Source: Monoplex corrugatus
Lineage: Eukaryota; Mollusca; Gastropoda; Littorinimorpha; Ranellidae
Direction of reading: 5' to 3'
DNA: 64,000 nt
Assembly (NCBI GenBank): GCA_030674185.1
Contig: CM060311.1
Span: forward strand, 101,316,062-101,380,061
Positions 32,838 to 42,392 of the stretch are shown here, piece after piece. The translations under genes and the position numbers were made by a program. The notes beneath the pieces were generated by a model that was given only the letters and a program-made list of their open reading frames with translations, was not told the DNA's origin and did not search any database. Numbering within the stretch: the first letter of the stretch is position 1; each line of letters begins with the position of its first letter.

Positions 32838-33064
32838 TCACTGCAGCATTCGTGGAATCCTGCGAAGGGCGGCGCCAATGAAACGAACCGAGTAGAACGG
32901 CTGGGCCGTAGGCTCATGGCGTGGAAGTGCCGCCGATCTTGCCAGAAGACGCAGCCATAGAAGCCCCTCCGGTCGCACCTGCCTCAGACGCTCGTAACGC
33001 TGCTGGAGCTCGGACTCGTGCACCTCGTCGTAGGGCCGGGACCACCAGGACAGCAGCAACGACT
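32838..33064 (-). CDS. Possible terminal exon of an unrecognised gene
   Basis: A 72-75-codon minus frame that stands out by GC content, with G/C at most third codon positions, in an otherwise AT-rich area. Sequence landmarks are SWWSRPYDEVHESELQQRYE, RLRQVRPEGLLWLRLLARSA and FIGAALRRIPRMLQ at the stop. It is bounded upstream by tag at 33064-33066, which could be an AG acceptor (cctgcgctag), so it may be a last exon read into from a distant exon. The charged helix-like content and codon use look like real protein, but I do not recognise the family and no neighbouring exon is visible. It could also be a fragment of a repeat or a pseudogene. Confidence 0.4.
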
Positions 33065-33066
33065 AG

Positions 33067-33297
33067 CGCAGGACACGGGTGATCTTCTCCCCTCACGCTG
33101 GTGAAACTCTGGATACGACCTCTCTTACTGACCCGTAGATAGACAAACAGCTATGATTTGACACGGCAGCGAAACTCATTATTTGTAGATATAACGATGA
33201 ACCAGCTACCAACCCAACCTAGCCACCATACCACACATCAACAGCAGCAAAGGAGAGTAAACGACTATTCACTGCTGGATACATGCCTGACAACGAC
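33067..33297. other. Spacer, no gene seen
   Basis: Region between the GC-rich possible exon and the LINE D tail; nothing supported. Confidence 0.4.
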
Positions 33298-33444
33298 ACC
33301 CATTATTATTATTATTATTATTATTATTATGAACATTTAGTACGCCTAATCAAATTAATGCCCTAGGCGTTTACAATGGCAAAACATATAACCAGAATCA
33401 CAAGCACACACACACACGCCCACAGAAGCACCCACACACACACA

Positions 33445-33476
<32 letters not shown>

Positions 33477-36400
33477 GCATGACATGCAAATACAATGACA
33501 CATTGACACTAAGACACTATAATGTCACCATTACATTACATGGGGGGAAGGGGGCAGAGATTACCAGTTTTGGGAAACAGGTGAGTTTTGAGGGAGCGTT
33601 TGAATGTGGACAGAGAGGGTGAGTATCTAAGAGAGCGAGGTAACTGATTCCAGATGGTTGGAGCTTGATAGGAAAAAGAACGCTGCCCAAACCTTTTAGT
33701 GCGGACTATGGGGATACTATAGAGACGGGTATCAGATGAGGACCGCAAAGCTCGAGATGGCGTGTAGAGATGTAACAGATGGGTGAGATACTCAGGACAG
33801 GAAGACTCAATAGATTTGAAGCAGAGGCAGGCAATCTTGTAGGATATTCTTTGCTGAACAGGGAGCCAGTGGAGAGAACAGAGCAATGGCGTAACATGGT
33901 TAAATTTTGAAGAGCGGAAGATGAGACGGGCAGCATGATTTTGAACTTTCTGAAGTTTGTTAATGAGATGAGAGGGGGAACCAGAAAAAAGAGCATTACA
34001 GTAATCGAGACGGGATAGAACAAATGCACAGACAAGAGCCTTTGTCGTGTCTTCTGAGAGGAGGTGGCGGATAGAAGCAATTCGGCGGAGTTCAAGAAAA
34101 CAAGTCCGACAGACGTTGCTCACATGCTGGTGGAAGGACAGGGTTTGATCAAGAGTTACACCAAGGTTACGGGCAAAATGGGAGAGAGGGATAGATGAGT
34201 CAACAAGTGTGACAGAGGTTGGAAGAGAGGGGTGATTTTGGAGTTTGGGTGGGGTGATCAAGATCAATTCGGATTTCTCTTCATTTAATTTTAGTTTGTT
34301 TTCAGTCATCCAATCCTTCAGGTCAGCTACACAAGATTGGGTTTTCTGGATCATGATGGGAAGGTCAGGGAGAGGCCCAGAGACATACAGCTGATTGTCA
34401 TCCGAGAAAGAATGATGCTGAAGCAGGTGTTCTTGGACAATAGAGGAGACAGGGTAGGTGTAGAGAATGAAAAGTAGGGGGCCCAGAACAGATCCTTGTG
34501 GCACTCCGTAAGTCAGACAGGAAGGATTAGAAGAAAGACCATTGACAGAAACTACTTGCAGACGATTGGTGATGTAAGAATGAAACCAGTTCAAGACAGT
34601 ATCATGGAGCCCAAAAGAGTGATGTAGACGGGAGAGAAGGATAGAGTGGTCAATAGTGTCAAAGGCAGCAGATAGGTCCAAGAGAGTCAAAGTGATACGT
34701 TGTTAGAGTCGAGAGTAGTCAATAAGTCGTTGCAGATTTTGAGAAGAGCAGTTTCGGTACTATGTCCAGAACGGTAAGCAGACTGAAGGGAATAGACAAG
34801 GTTATTGGAATGAAGGTGGTTTAACAGCTGGTCAAGAACAACTTTCTCTAAGACCTTGGAAAGAAAAGGAAGATTTGACACAGGTCTATAGTTTTTCAAA
34901 TTCTCAGGGTCAAGAGTCGTCTTTTTTAGAAGAGGTCTTACAATTGCTGACTTGAAAGAAGAAGGAAAGGAGCCAGTTGAGAGGGAATGGTTAATGATAT
35001 TGGTGATGTGAGGGAGAAGAGTATCGAGACAATGGGTGAGAAAAGAAGCTGGCAATGGGTCGAGTTCACAGGTTTTAATGCCAGATTTCATGATGATTTT
35101 CTTAATAAAGTCCTCAGAAACGGGTTGGAAGAAAGTAAGGGGGATTCCAGAGAAAGGGGGTTCAGGAAATGTAGCATGAGTGTTCGTCGTGGAATCGAGA
35201 GAAAGCCTGAGGTTAGCAATCTTGTTGAAAAAATAGTCAGAGAAAGCCTGTGGAAGATCAGAAGGTGGCAGGTGAGATGGAAGAGGAGAAGAGCCAGTTT
35301 TGCCAAGAAGAGTATTAGTTATATTATACAGTTGTTTGGAAGTGGAACAGGCAAGAATTTTAGCATTGTAATAGGCTGATTTAGAGGCATCTACGAGGCT
35401 ATTAACGATTTTGTTGGCAGTTTGAAAAATTTGCTTATGAACAGTCAGACTAGACTTGAGCCACTGTCTCTCGGCTCTGCGCCTTTCACACTTGGCCGCT
35501 TGCAGCTGAGGCCCAATGGAGGAGAACCAAGGTGATGGTGGCCTCTTGGAAACAAGGCGGCCACAGGCAGGAGCGAACCGATCCAGGAGCCCAAGGAGAA
35601 GGGAGTTGAGGTCATCAGGTGTGGTTGGCGGGGAAGCAGATAAGAGAGACTGAAGGTCAGCCTCAAAGACAGTCATGTCCACTGCAGAAAGGTGTCTGGC
35701 TTGAATGTACGTTTTGCGGGGTGGAGGGCGGGAAAAATGGAGATCAGCAACAAGGCAGACATGGTCAGATGGGAGGGTGTGGTCGATGATGATGGAACTC
35801 ACCATGGTCTGGTCAGTCCTGTGGATTATATTATCCAATGTGTGCCCACGAATGTGAGTGGGAGCGTGGACGCACTGAACCAGGCCGTAGCAGTCCAGAA
35901 AATCGATGACTTTGGAGGTGGTGGGTTCGGAGGGGCGATCAAAATGAATGTTAAAGTCACCAGCGATGATGTAGGAACCATGGAGGGAGTTACAGTAGGA
36001 CAGCAGATCCGGGAATTCGTCAATGAAGTTGGAGTCAGTGAGACGGTTCTTAGAGTTTGGAGGAGGACGATACAAACACAGAAGGTGGAAAGTGTGGTGG
36101 GGGAAGGTGAGGGTAAGTTGTGCCAGTTCGAAAGAAGTGTGGGTGAAAGGGAAGGAGGATTTGGTGGAGAGGAAAGGGGAGAGTGGATCAGCAACAACAA
36201 AAGCAATGCCACCACCACGGGACTGGCGGGGGAAGGAGAGGGTGTGGTGGCCAGGGGGAGCGATGTCACGGCACTTAGCCTCGTCACCTTCAGCACGAAA
36301 CCAAGTTTCCACCACAGCAAAGACATCGACGTTGTTGTCGTGGATGAAGTAGGACAGAGCAGAGCGTTTTTCTGTGCCAGTCCCAAGCGCTTGGGCGTTG

Positions 36401-36598
36401 AAGACAGACAGACGAAATGAAGCAGATCGGCGGGAGAAGCAATTTACAGGAGAGCCAGTGTTGATGCGAGTGAGGTTGGCAGTGTTATGGTAGACGGTAG
36501 AACTTCGTTGTTTTTGATCATTTCTTACTATTATACTCTCACATGACAACGTTGACGAAATTTGGAGTGACTGACCAGTGCTCCCGCCGCATACCATC
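33298..36598 (-). mobile_element. LINE D, L2/CR1-like, near-full-length
   Basis: Minus-strand LINE with an (ATT)n tail at 33300-33330 and a 3' UTR that contains a CA run (33405-33478). Its 5' end lies directly against the ATC-repeat tail of LINE B3 at about 36598. The endonuclease and RT blocks resemble the L2/CR1 group, and the 3' layout (dinucleotide run, trinucleotide tail) resembles family C. About 3.3 kb. Confidence 0.9.
33536..36597 (-). pseudogene. LINE D endonuclease-RT ORF, one frameshift
   Basis: Starting at the ATG at 36597 (MVCGGSTGQSLQ), the protein would be about 1,020 residues. The endonuclease shows SVFNAQALG, VVETWFRAEG, LLCLYRPPPN, IIAGDFNIHFD and LPSDHVCLVADL. RT shows NYRPVSNLPFLSKVLEKVV, SAYRSGHSTETALLKI, LLDLSAAFDTIDHSILLSRL (motif A), YGVPQGSVLGPLLF (motif B) and SFSDDNQLYVS (catalytic box FSDD), then HAARLIFRSS and LHWLPVQQRISYKIACLCFK at the C-terminus. 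The only break is one missing T in the run at about 34684-34687, immediately before motif A. Reading continues in the next frame to the stop at 33536. The open frame also extends upstream into the B3 tail (reading HMMMMMM), which is not part of this protein. Confidence 0.92.
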
Positions 36599-36599
36599 A

Positions 36600-38827
36600 G
36601 TATCATCATCATCATCATCATGTGCCTTGCCGCATGGCGTTGGCGACCATGGACTTCCAACCATCTCTATATCTCGTTGTCCCCAGCATCTCCCCCACCC
36701 TCCTCAACCCCACCCACTCTGTAAGTCCGTCTTGCATTCTCTCCCTGGGTCTACCTGGTGCTCTCTTTCCCTCCAGCTTTCCCGTTGTGACCAGGTGCTC
36801 CAAATCCCCCTTACTCATAAAATGGCCTATAAATGTTGCTTGTCTTTTCCTAATCTTCCTTATGAGTGATCTACTTGTGTCTGCCTCCATCAAGACTGTC
36901 TCGTTTGTTTTCTTTGCTGTCCACGGAACTCTCAACATTCTTCTGAGAAACCACATCTCGGCTGCCTCGATCCTGCTCTGGCTTTGCTTGCTGATTGTCC
37001 ACGCCTCGCATCCGTACAACAGTATTGGTTCTATATAACATTCAAGGACTCTCTGAGGTTAATTGATAGGCATTTGTTGGTAAGAATACTTATCTTCTTG
37101 AATGCTGTTTTGGCTTGGCCGATTCTGCCAGCTATTTCCGATGTGCATCTGCCGTCTGATGAAATGACCATTCCCAGGAATTTGAACTTATTAACCTGTG
37201 TCAAGGTTGTGCCTTTTGCTGTTATTTTGCATGAGGGGATTTCATGGTTTTTACTGATCACCAAGACTTCAGTCTTCCTGCTGTTTAGTTCCAACCCCTT
37301 ACTTTTGCTTTCTGTTTCTAGTATATTCACAAGGTTTTGTAGTCCCTTTCATTTTCTGCAATTAGCACGGTGTCATCTGCGTACCGAATGTTGTTTATCA
37401 TTTTCCATCCAACCTTTAATCCAGGGTCTTCTTCTAGGTTTCTCATGATGTGTTCGCTATATAGTGAAAACAGATCTGGTGACAAAACACAACCCTGTCT
37501 GACTCCTCTTTTGATGTTTTGAAAAGAGCTTATATTGTTTTCTATTCTCATTGCAGCTGTTTGTTCCCAGTACATATTCGTGATTATTCGTAGATCTTTT
37601 CCATCAACATCGAGTCTCTCCAGTTGGTTGATCAATTCATCATGTCGTACCCGATCGAAAGCCTTGGTATAGTCAACAAAGCATAAATACAAATCCTTAT
37701 TCATCTCAATTGACCTCTCTTAGGATGTATATGGCATTAATAGTTCCTTAACCTTCCACAAATCCACACTGTTCTTCTGCTATTTCTCCTTTGATTCTAT
37801 TCCTTGTCCTCATCATGATTATTGTTAACAGGATTTTTGTTACATGACTCATCAAACTGATTGTGCGATGGAGTTCGCATTCTATAGCCTTCTTTGGAAG
37901 TGCAATGAAAATTGATTTGGACATATCTTTGGGGATTTTACCAGTGTCATAAATTTCATTTAGGAGGACTGTTATTTTTTCTATGCCAAATTCCTCCAGG
38001 GCTTCAATCATCTCTGTAGTAATGTTGTCTGGTCCTGGGGCTTTTCCTGGTTTCATCTTTTTCAGTGCTGCTCTAACTTCATCTTTCATTATGGGTGGTC
38101 CTTCAAAGTTTTTTTTATAATGTGTTCTTCGTTTCTGTCATCCTCAAAAAGGTCTTTAATGTACTCTCCCCATCTGTCCAGTATTTTGTCTTTTCCATGA
38201 TAAGCGTGCCATCTTTCAATTTCAAGCAACCAGTTGATGTGCATGTATTTTTCCTGTGGACAATTTCTTCAATTCGTCTGTACATACCCCGAGGGTCCAT
38301 TCTGTGTCGTTCTTCTATCTCTTTGCATTTTGTGTTCAGCCAAGCTTCCTTAGCTTCATTGCACCTATGCCTGATTTCTTTGTTTATCTTCCTGTATACC
38401 TCCTCTTTTCTCTTTGCCTTCCTCCTTTCCTCCATCAGGCCCAAAATTTCATTAGTCATCCAGTTCTTTTTTGCTTTTCTATCAGCCTTAGGGATTTCTT
38501 CACAAGCTTCATTTATAGAATTTCTCAACTTTTTCCATTGTTCCTCACTGTCACCAACGTCTTCCAGAGCACTGAATTTGTTTTGAACATGTACATTAAA
38601 TTTTTGACGTATCATTTCATCCGTCTTTAAGAGTCCAAGGTTTAGTTTGATGTTGCTTTTGGTCTGTTTCCTTTTCCTCAATTTCAGCCTAAACCTTCCC
38701 ACTACAGATTGTGGTCACTGTTGCAGTCTGCGCCTGGTAGTGTTTTTGCTGACAGTAAAGAATTTCTAAATCTTTCGTTCATCAGGATGTAGTCAATTTG
38801 ATTTTTGGTATTATCTCCTGGACTCAT
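36600..38827 (-). mobile_element. LINE B3, RTE-like, 5'-truncated
   Basis: The same family as B2, with about 90 percent identity by eye over long blocks. The 3' tail is the TCATCATC run at 36603-36620; the 5' edge is inside the endonuclease at about 38827, after a match to the SPGxNTKNQIDYIL block. Confidence 0.92.
36618..38827 (-). pseudogene. LINE B3 endonuclease(partial)-RT, broken
   Basis: Pieces from 5' to 3': the end of the endonuclease and linker (38115-38702, GRFRLKLRKRKQTKSN and ALEDVGDSEEQWKKLRNSIN); RT (37748-38089, GKAPGPDNITTEMIEALEEF and FIALPKK); RT (37327-37704, LCFVDYTKAFDRVRHDELIN, GVRQGCVLSPDLFSLYSE and IRYADDTVLIAE); then GLELNSRKTEVLVISK; then the C-terminus (36618-37019, MLRVPWTAKKTNETVLMEAD, GHFMSKGDLEHL and NAMRQGT). 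At least four frameshifts. Compared with B2 it keeps a normal YADD box. Confidence 0.9.
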
Positions 38828-39664
38828 CACACATAGACCCCCACAAACTCATACAACTACACAGAGCAACAACGAAATGACTGACCCTTGCACCCACCGC
38901 ATACCGTCTGTAGCAGAAATAAATACATGCGTCGAGTCACTCCTGGTTTCATGCCAAAGATACACAGACCTCCACAAAACTCCACACAACTACGCAGACC
39001 AACAAAACACAGATACCTCTACCCACTTCTAGGGACATGAAATCCGACTACAAGTGGTGACTCTGACCAGAAACTGGCCCTATCCTCCCAACAGCAAACC
39101 GACTGAAGCAGAAGGGGCACACAACACCACTAAACTAACAATTCTGACCAGCAACTGGCCCTATTCCACCCAATCTGCAAACTGTCTGTCACAGAAGAAG
39201 GCCCCACACCAACTGACAATTCTTTTGCTCTACCACCAACAACAAGTGTTCCCAGAACACTGTTCACAGAACCAACATGGAAAAACACACAAAATTCCAC
39301 ACCCACAGACCCACGTAAAACATATCTTAGGCCACAAACACAAGTTAACAGAGCTGTTCACAATCCCCGTGCAAAAGTACACACAAATACACACACACAG
39401 GCACAGGTAAACTACAGCTGGACAGGTGAGTTTTTACCCAGTTGGCCAAGACTCCACACACACACTGACCCAACCAAACATTCCTGTCCCCAAACGAGGA
39501 AAGAAAAAAAAGAAACGGGGGAAAATTAAAAACATGAACAAACTGCCGTGACAATAAACAAAACACGTCAATTCTTTTTATTTTAAGAGTGAGTTGACAG
39601 AATAGCTAGAGGTACAGCACTAATTATGGCAGACAAATAAACAAAAATCATAAACTTTCTCAAT
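38828..39664. other. CA-rich stretch, no gene seen
   Basis: About 840 bp, rich in cacaaaactccacac-type sequence. Loose internal repetition is visible (ctgaccagaaactggcccta / ctgaccagcaactggcccta near 39062 and 39148). A block at 38881-38906 resembles the 5' start of LINE D (ctgacc...ccgcatacc). Open frames of up to 118 codons lack domains. Confidence 0.5.
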
Positions 39665-40610
39665 GAGAAATGAACACTGTGTTAGAAAACAAAAGAAGAA
39701 ATGAACACTGTATTAGAAAACAAAGAAGAAATGAACACTGTTTAGAAAACAAAAGAAGAAATGAACACTGTGTTAGAAAACCAAAGAAGAAATGAACACT
39801 GTGTTAGAAAACAAAAGAAGAAATGAACACTGTGTTAGAAAACAAAGAAGAAATGAACACTGTGTTAGAAAACAAAAGAAGAAATGAACACTGTGTTAGA
39901 AAACAAAAGAAGAAATGAACACTGTATTAGAAAACAAAAGAAGAAATGAACACTGTGTTAGAAAACAAAAGAAGAAATGAACACTGTATTAGAAAACCAA
40001 AGAAGAAATGAACACTGTGTTAGAAAACAAAGAAGAAATGAACACTGTATTAGAAAACAAAAGAAAATGAACACTGTATTAGAAAACCAAAGAAGAATGA
40101 ACACTGTTTTAGAAAACAAAAGAGAAATGAACACTGTATTAGAAAACAAAAAATAACACTGTATTTGAAACAAATGAGAATGAACACTGAAATTAGAAAA
40201 CAAGAAGAAATGAACACTGTATTAGAAACAGAGAATGAACACGTTTAGAACAAAAGAGAAGACCTGTATAAAACAAAGAAGAAATAACACGTATAAACAA
40301 GAAGAATACACTGTATTAAAACAAAAGAAATGAACGTATAGAACAAGAAGAATGAACGTATAAACAAAGAAAACACTTGTTAGAACAAAGAAAAGATGTT
40401 AGAACAAGAAATGACACTGTATTAGAAACAAGGAATAACACTGTGTTAAAAACCAAAGAAATGAACGATTAAAACAAAGAAAAGACATGTAAAACAAAGA
40501 AGAAGACACTGTGTAGAAAAAGAAGATGACACTGTGTTAGAACAAAGAGAATGAACACTGTATTAAACCAAAGAGAAATGAACCTGTATAAAAACAGAAA
40601 ACACATGTAA
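39665..40610. repeat. 31-bp minisatellite with one-sided decay
   Basis: Unit aagaagaaatgaacactgtg followed by ttagaaaacaa, about 32 units. The left two thirds are regular (one optional A in aacaaaagaag). From about 40080 rightwards units lose bases progressively, down to fragments such as gaacgtataaacaaag. Confidence 0.95.
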
Positions 40611-40914
40611 TTTATCTATTTGCAGATTGACGTTACAAATGAACACCGCAAATACTCGTTGATTCACCGATAATCATGAAAGGAATGTTCCTAATGATCC
40701 CATGACCGTCAACCATTTTTTTCTCAATCAGAAGTATTCTGGTTTGATTTGTATTTGAAAACAGTTACTGCATAATACTGTAGTTCATTCATTTCCTGAA
40801 CCTGAATGTATCAATCTGTATTTTGTCTTCTCTTAATTCTTTTGATTTAATTTTACACTCACATTTTTGTGTTTTGTGTACGAGTACTTTAATCTGAAAA
40901 ACAAAAACGAATTT
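40611..40914. other. AT-rich spacer, no gene seen
   Basis: No supported coding frame or repeat. Confidence 0.4.
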
Positions 40915-41120
40915 TGCACGCCCACACAAAAACATGCAAACATGCACATAGATAAACATGCACATATATATACCCACAGACAAACACACACGCACGCACG
41001 CACGCACGCACGCACGCACACACACACGCATACAGGCACACACACAGACACACACACGCACTCACACACACATACACAAGCACGCACACACAGACACAGA
41101 CGCACACACAGACACAAGAC

Positions 41121-41151
<31 letters not shown>

Positions 41152-41281
41152 CATACATACATACATACACAAGCAAACAAACATACACGCACACAAACAT
41201 ACACACACACACAAACAAACATACACACACACAAACAAACATACACACACAAACAAACATCACACACACACACAAACAAAC

Positions 41282-41348
<67 letters not shown>
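40915..41348. repeat. (CA)n compound microsatellite
   Basis: cacacg, cacaga, cataca and caaacaaa variants, then a pure CA run of about 65 bp at 41283-41348. It produces long His/Thr and Cys/Val frames on both strands. Confidence 0.98.
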
Positions 41349-41349
<1 letters not shown>

Positions 41350-42063
41350 ACGTAGCTGAAGAGCGCTGGACAACTATCACAAACGCAATGTATGCTTGAC
41401 TAATTAGATGTTGAACGTAATGAGAATCCCGTCTATATAAGCTGTGGTGAGTGGGCGTACAGTTCACTCTAAGTACATGTAATCTAATCTGCGTTCTCTC
41501 TGAATGTTTAATGTGCTATATTGAGGATTGTAGCTGTGGTTGACGATCGTCTGTTCATTGTGAGTACATCTGTGCAGACGTTGATTGAGTGAAGAAGACC
41601 ATGATAGTGCAGCATCATGGATCATTAAACCATTTCAATGAGACAGGAGTCTAGGAAGCTAACACTCAGTGACTGCATCATACAGAGACTGCAAGGACGT
41701 TACCGGGCAAGTAAAATATTCCACTTCCAGGTTTGAAATGCACAAACGATGTCGACCAGGACAGTGAGTCACGATAAAAATGTAATAACTGACACATTGT
41801 CACATCAGCCCTGAAAACTAAATGCTTCTGTATGCTGGTTGAGGGCTGTGTTGAGAGCAGTGAAAAAAGTCAGCACCAACAGACCGACAGACTCCATATT
41901 GTTGGCCTGCATCCCAGGCAACTTCAATGTGAACCATCCCTCATCCCATATCAGAAAGCAACGTTACTGGCTTGGTGTCGTCAGTACCAGCACTGGGCAT
42001 GGCAGCGGTTATTTCATATCTTTTGTCACCAAAGGTGTTTTGCTCAGTTTCCGTTTCAGTTAT
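41349..42063. other. Unassigned segment with promoter-like block
   Basis: About 700 bp without an open frame longer than 110 codons. The part at 41380-41620 has the feel of an LTR or Pol II promoter: TATATAAG at 41434, an Inr-like cagttcac about 27 bp downstream, then a transcribed-looking leader. I found no second copy, tRNA primer site or gag/pol nearby, so the nature is open. Confidence 0.4.
41434..41441 (+). promoter_or_regulatory. TATA-box-like element
   Basis: gtcTATATAAGctg, followed about 25-30 bp later by gtacagttcactc, which could serve as an initiator. No downstream gene is attached in the window. Confidence 0.3.
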
Positions 42064-42163
42064 AATATTTACATACATACACTGTACATACATACATACA
42101 TACATACATACATACATACATACATAAGCTACATACATGTACATACATACATAATAATATATT

Positions 42164-42213
<50 letters not shown>
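42064..42213. repeat. (CATA)n / (TA)n microsatellite, left of LINE F
   Basis: CATA repeats from 42071, then a TA run at 42170-42212 that abuts the 3' end of LINE F. The same CATA motif resumes right of LINE F at 49137. Confidence 0.96.
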
Positions 42214-42392
42214 TGTTACAAACATTCAATTCAGTTCATATTGCTTATAGCCCGGCCGACCACTAGGGCCATATCAGGGCTAACACCACGTCAAAAAGAA
42301 AAGAACAACCCGTTAAGATAAAAAAAGTTTTAAAATCATGCTCACCGTCAACCTTGCAAATCTAAAATGCCATTAAAGAAAAACACGTAAAA

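Noticed and set aside
34675..34700. Programmed frameshift in LINE D
   Set aside because: The shift lies just before RT motif A inside one conserved domain and no slippery-site structure is apparent; an indel is simpler.
35692..36420. 242-codon plus-strand frame
   Set aside because: Antisense of the LINE D endonuclease; no domain of its own.
39665..40610. Possible CRISPR-like array
   Set aside because: Units are contiguous with no unique spacers, and the genome is eukaryotic. The same holds for the arrays at 1-2425, 7862-8575 and 10656-11872.
41839..42165. 108-codon plus frame
   Set aside because: The second half is CATA repeat and the first half has no recognisable motif.
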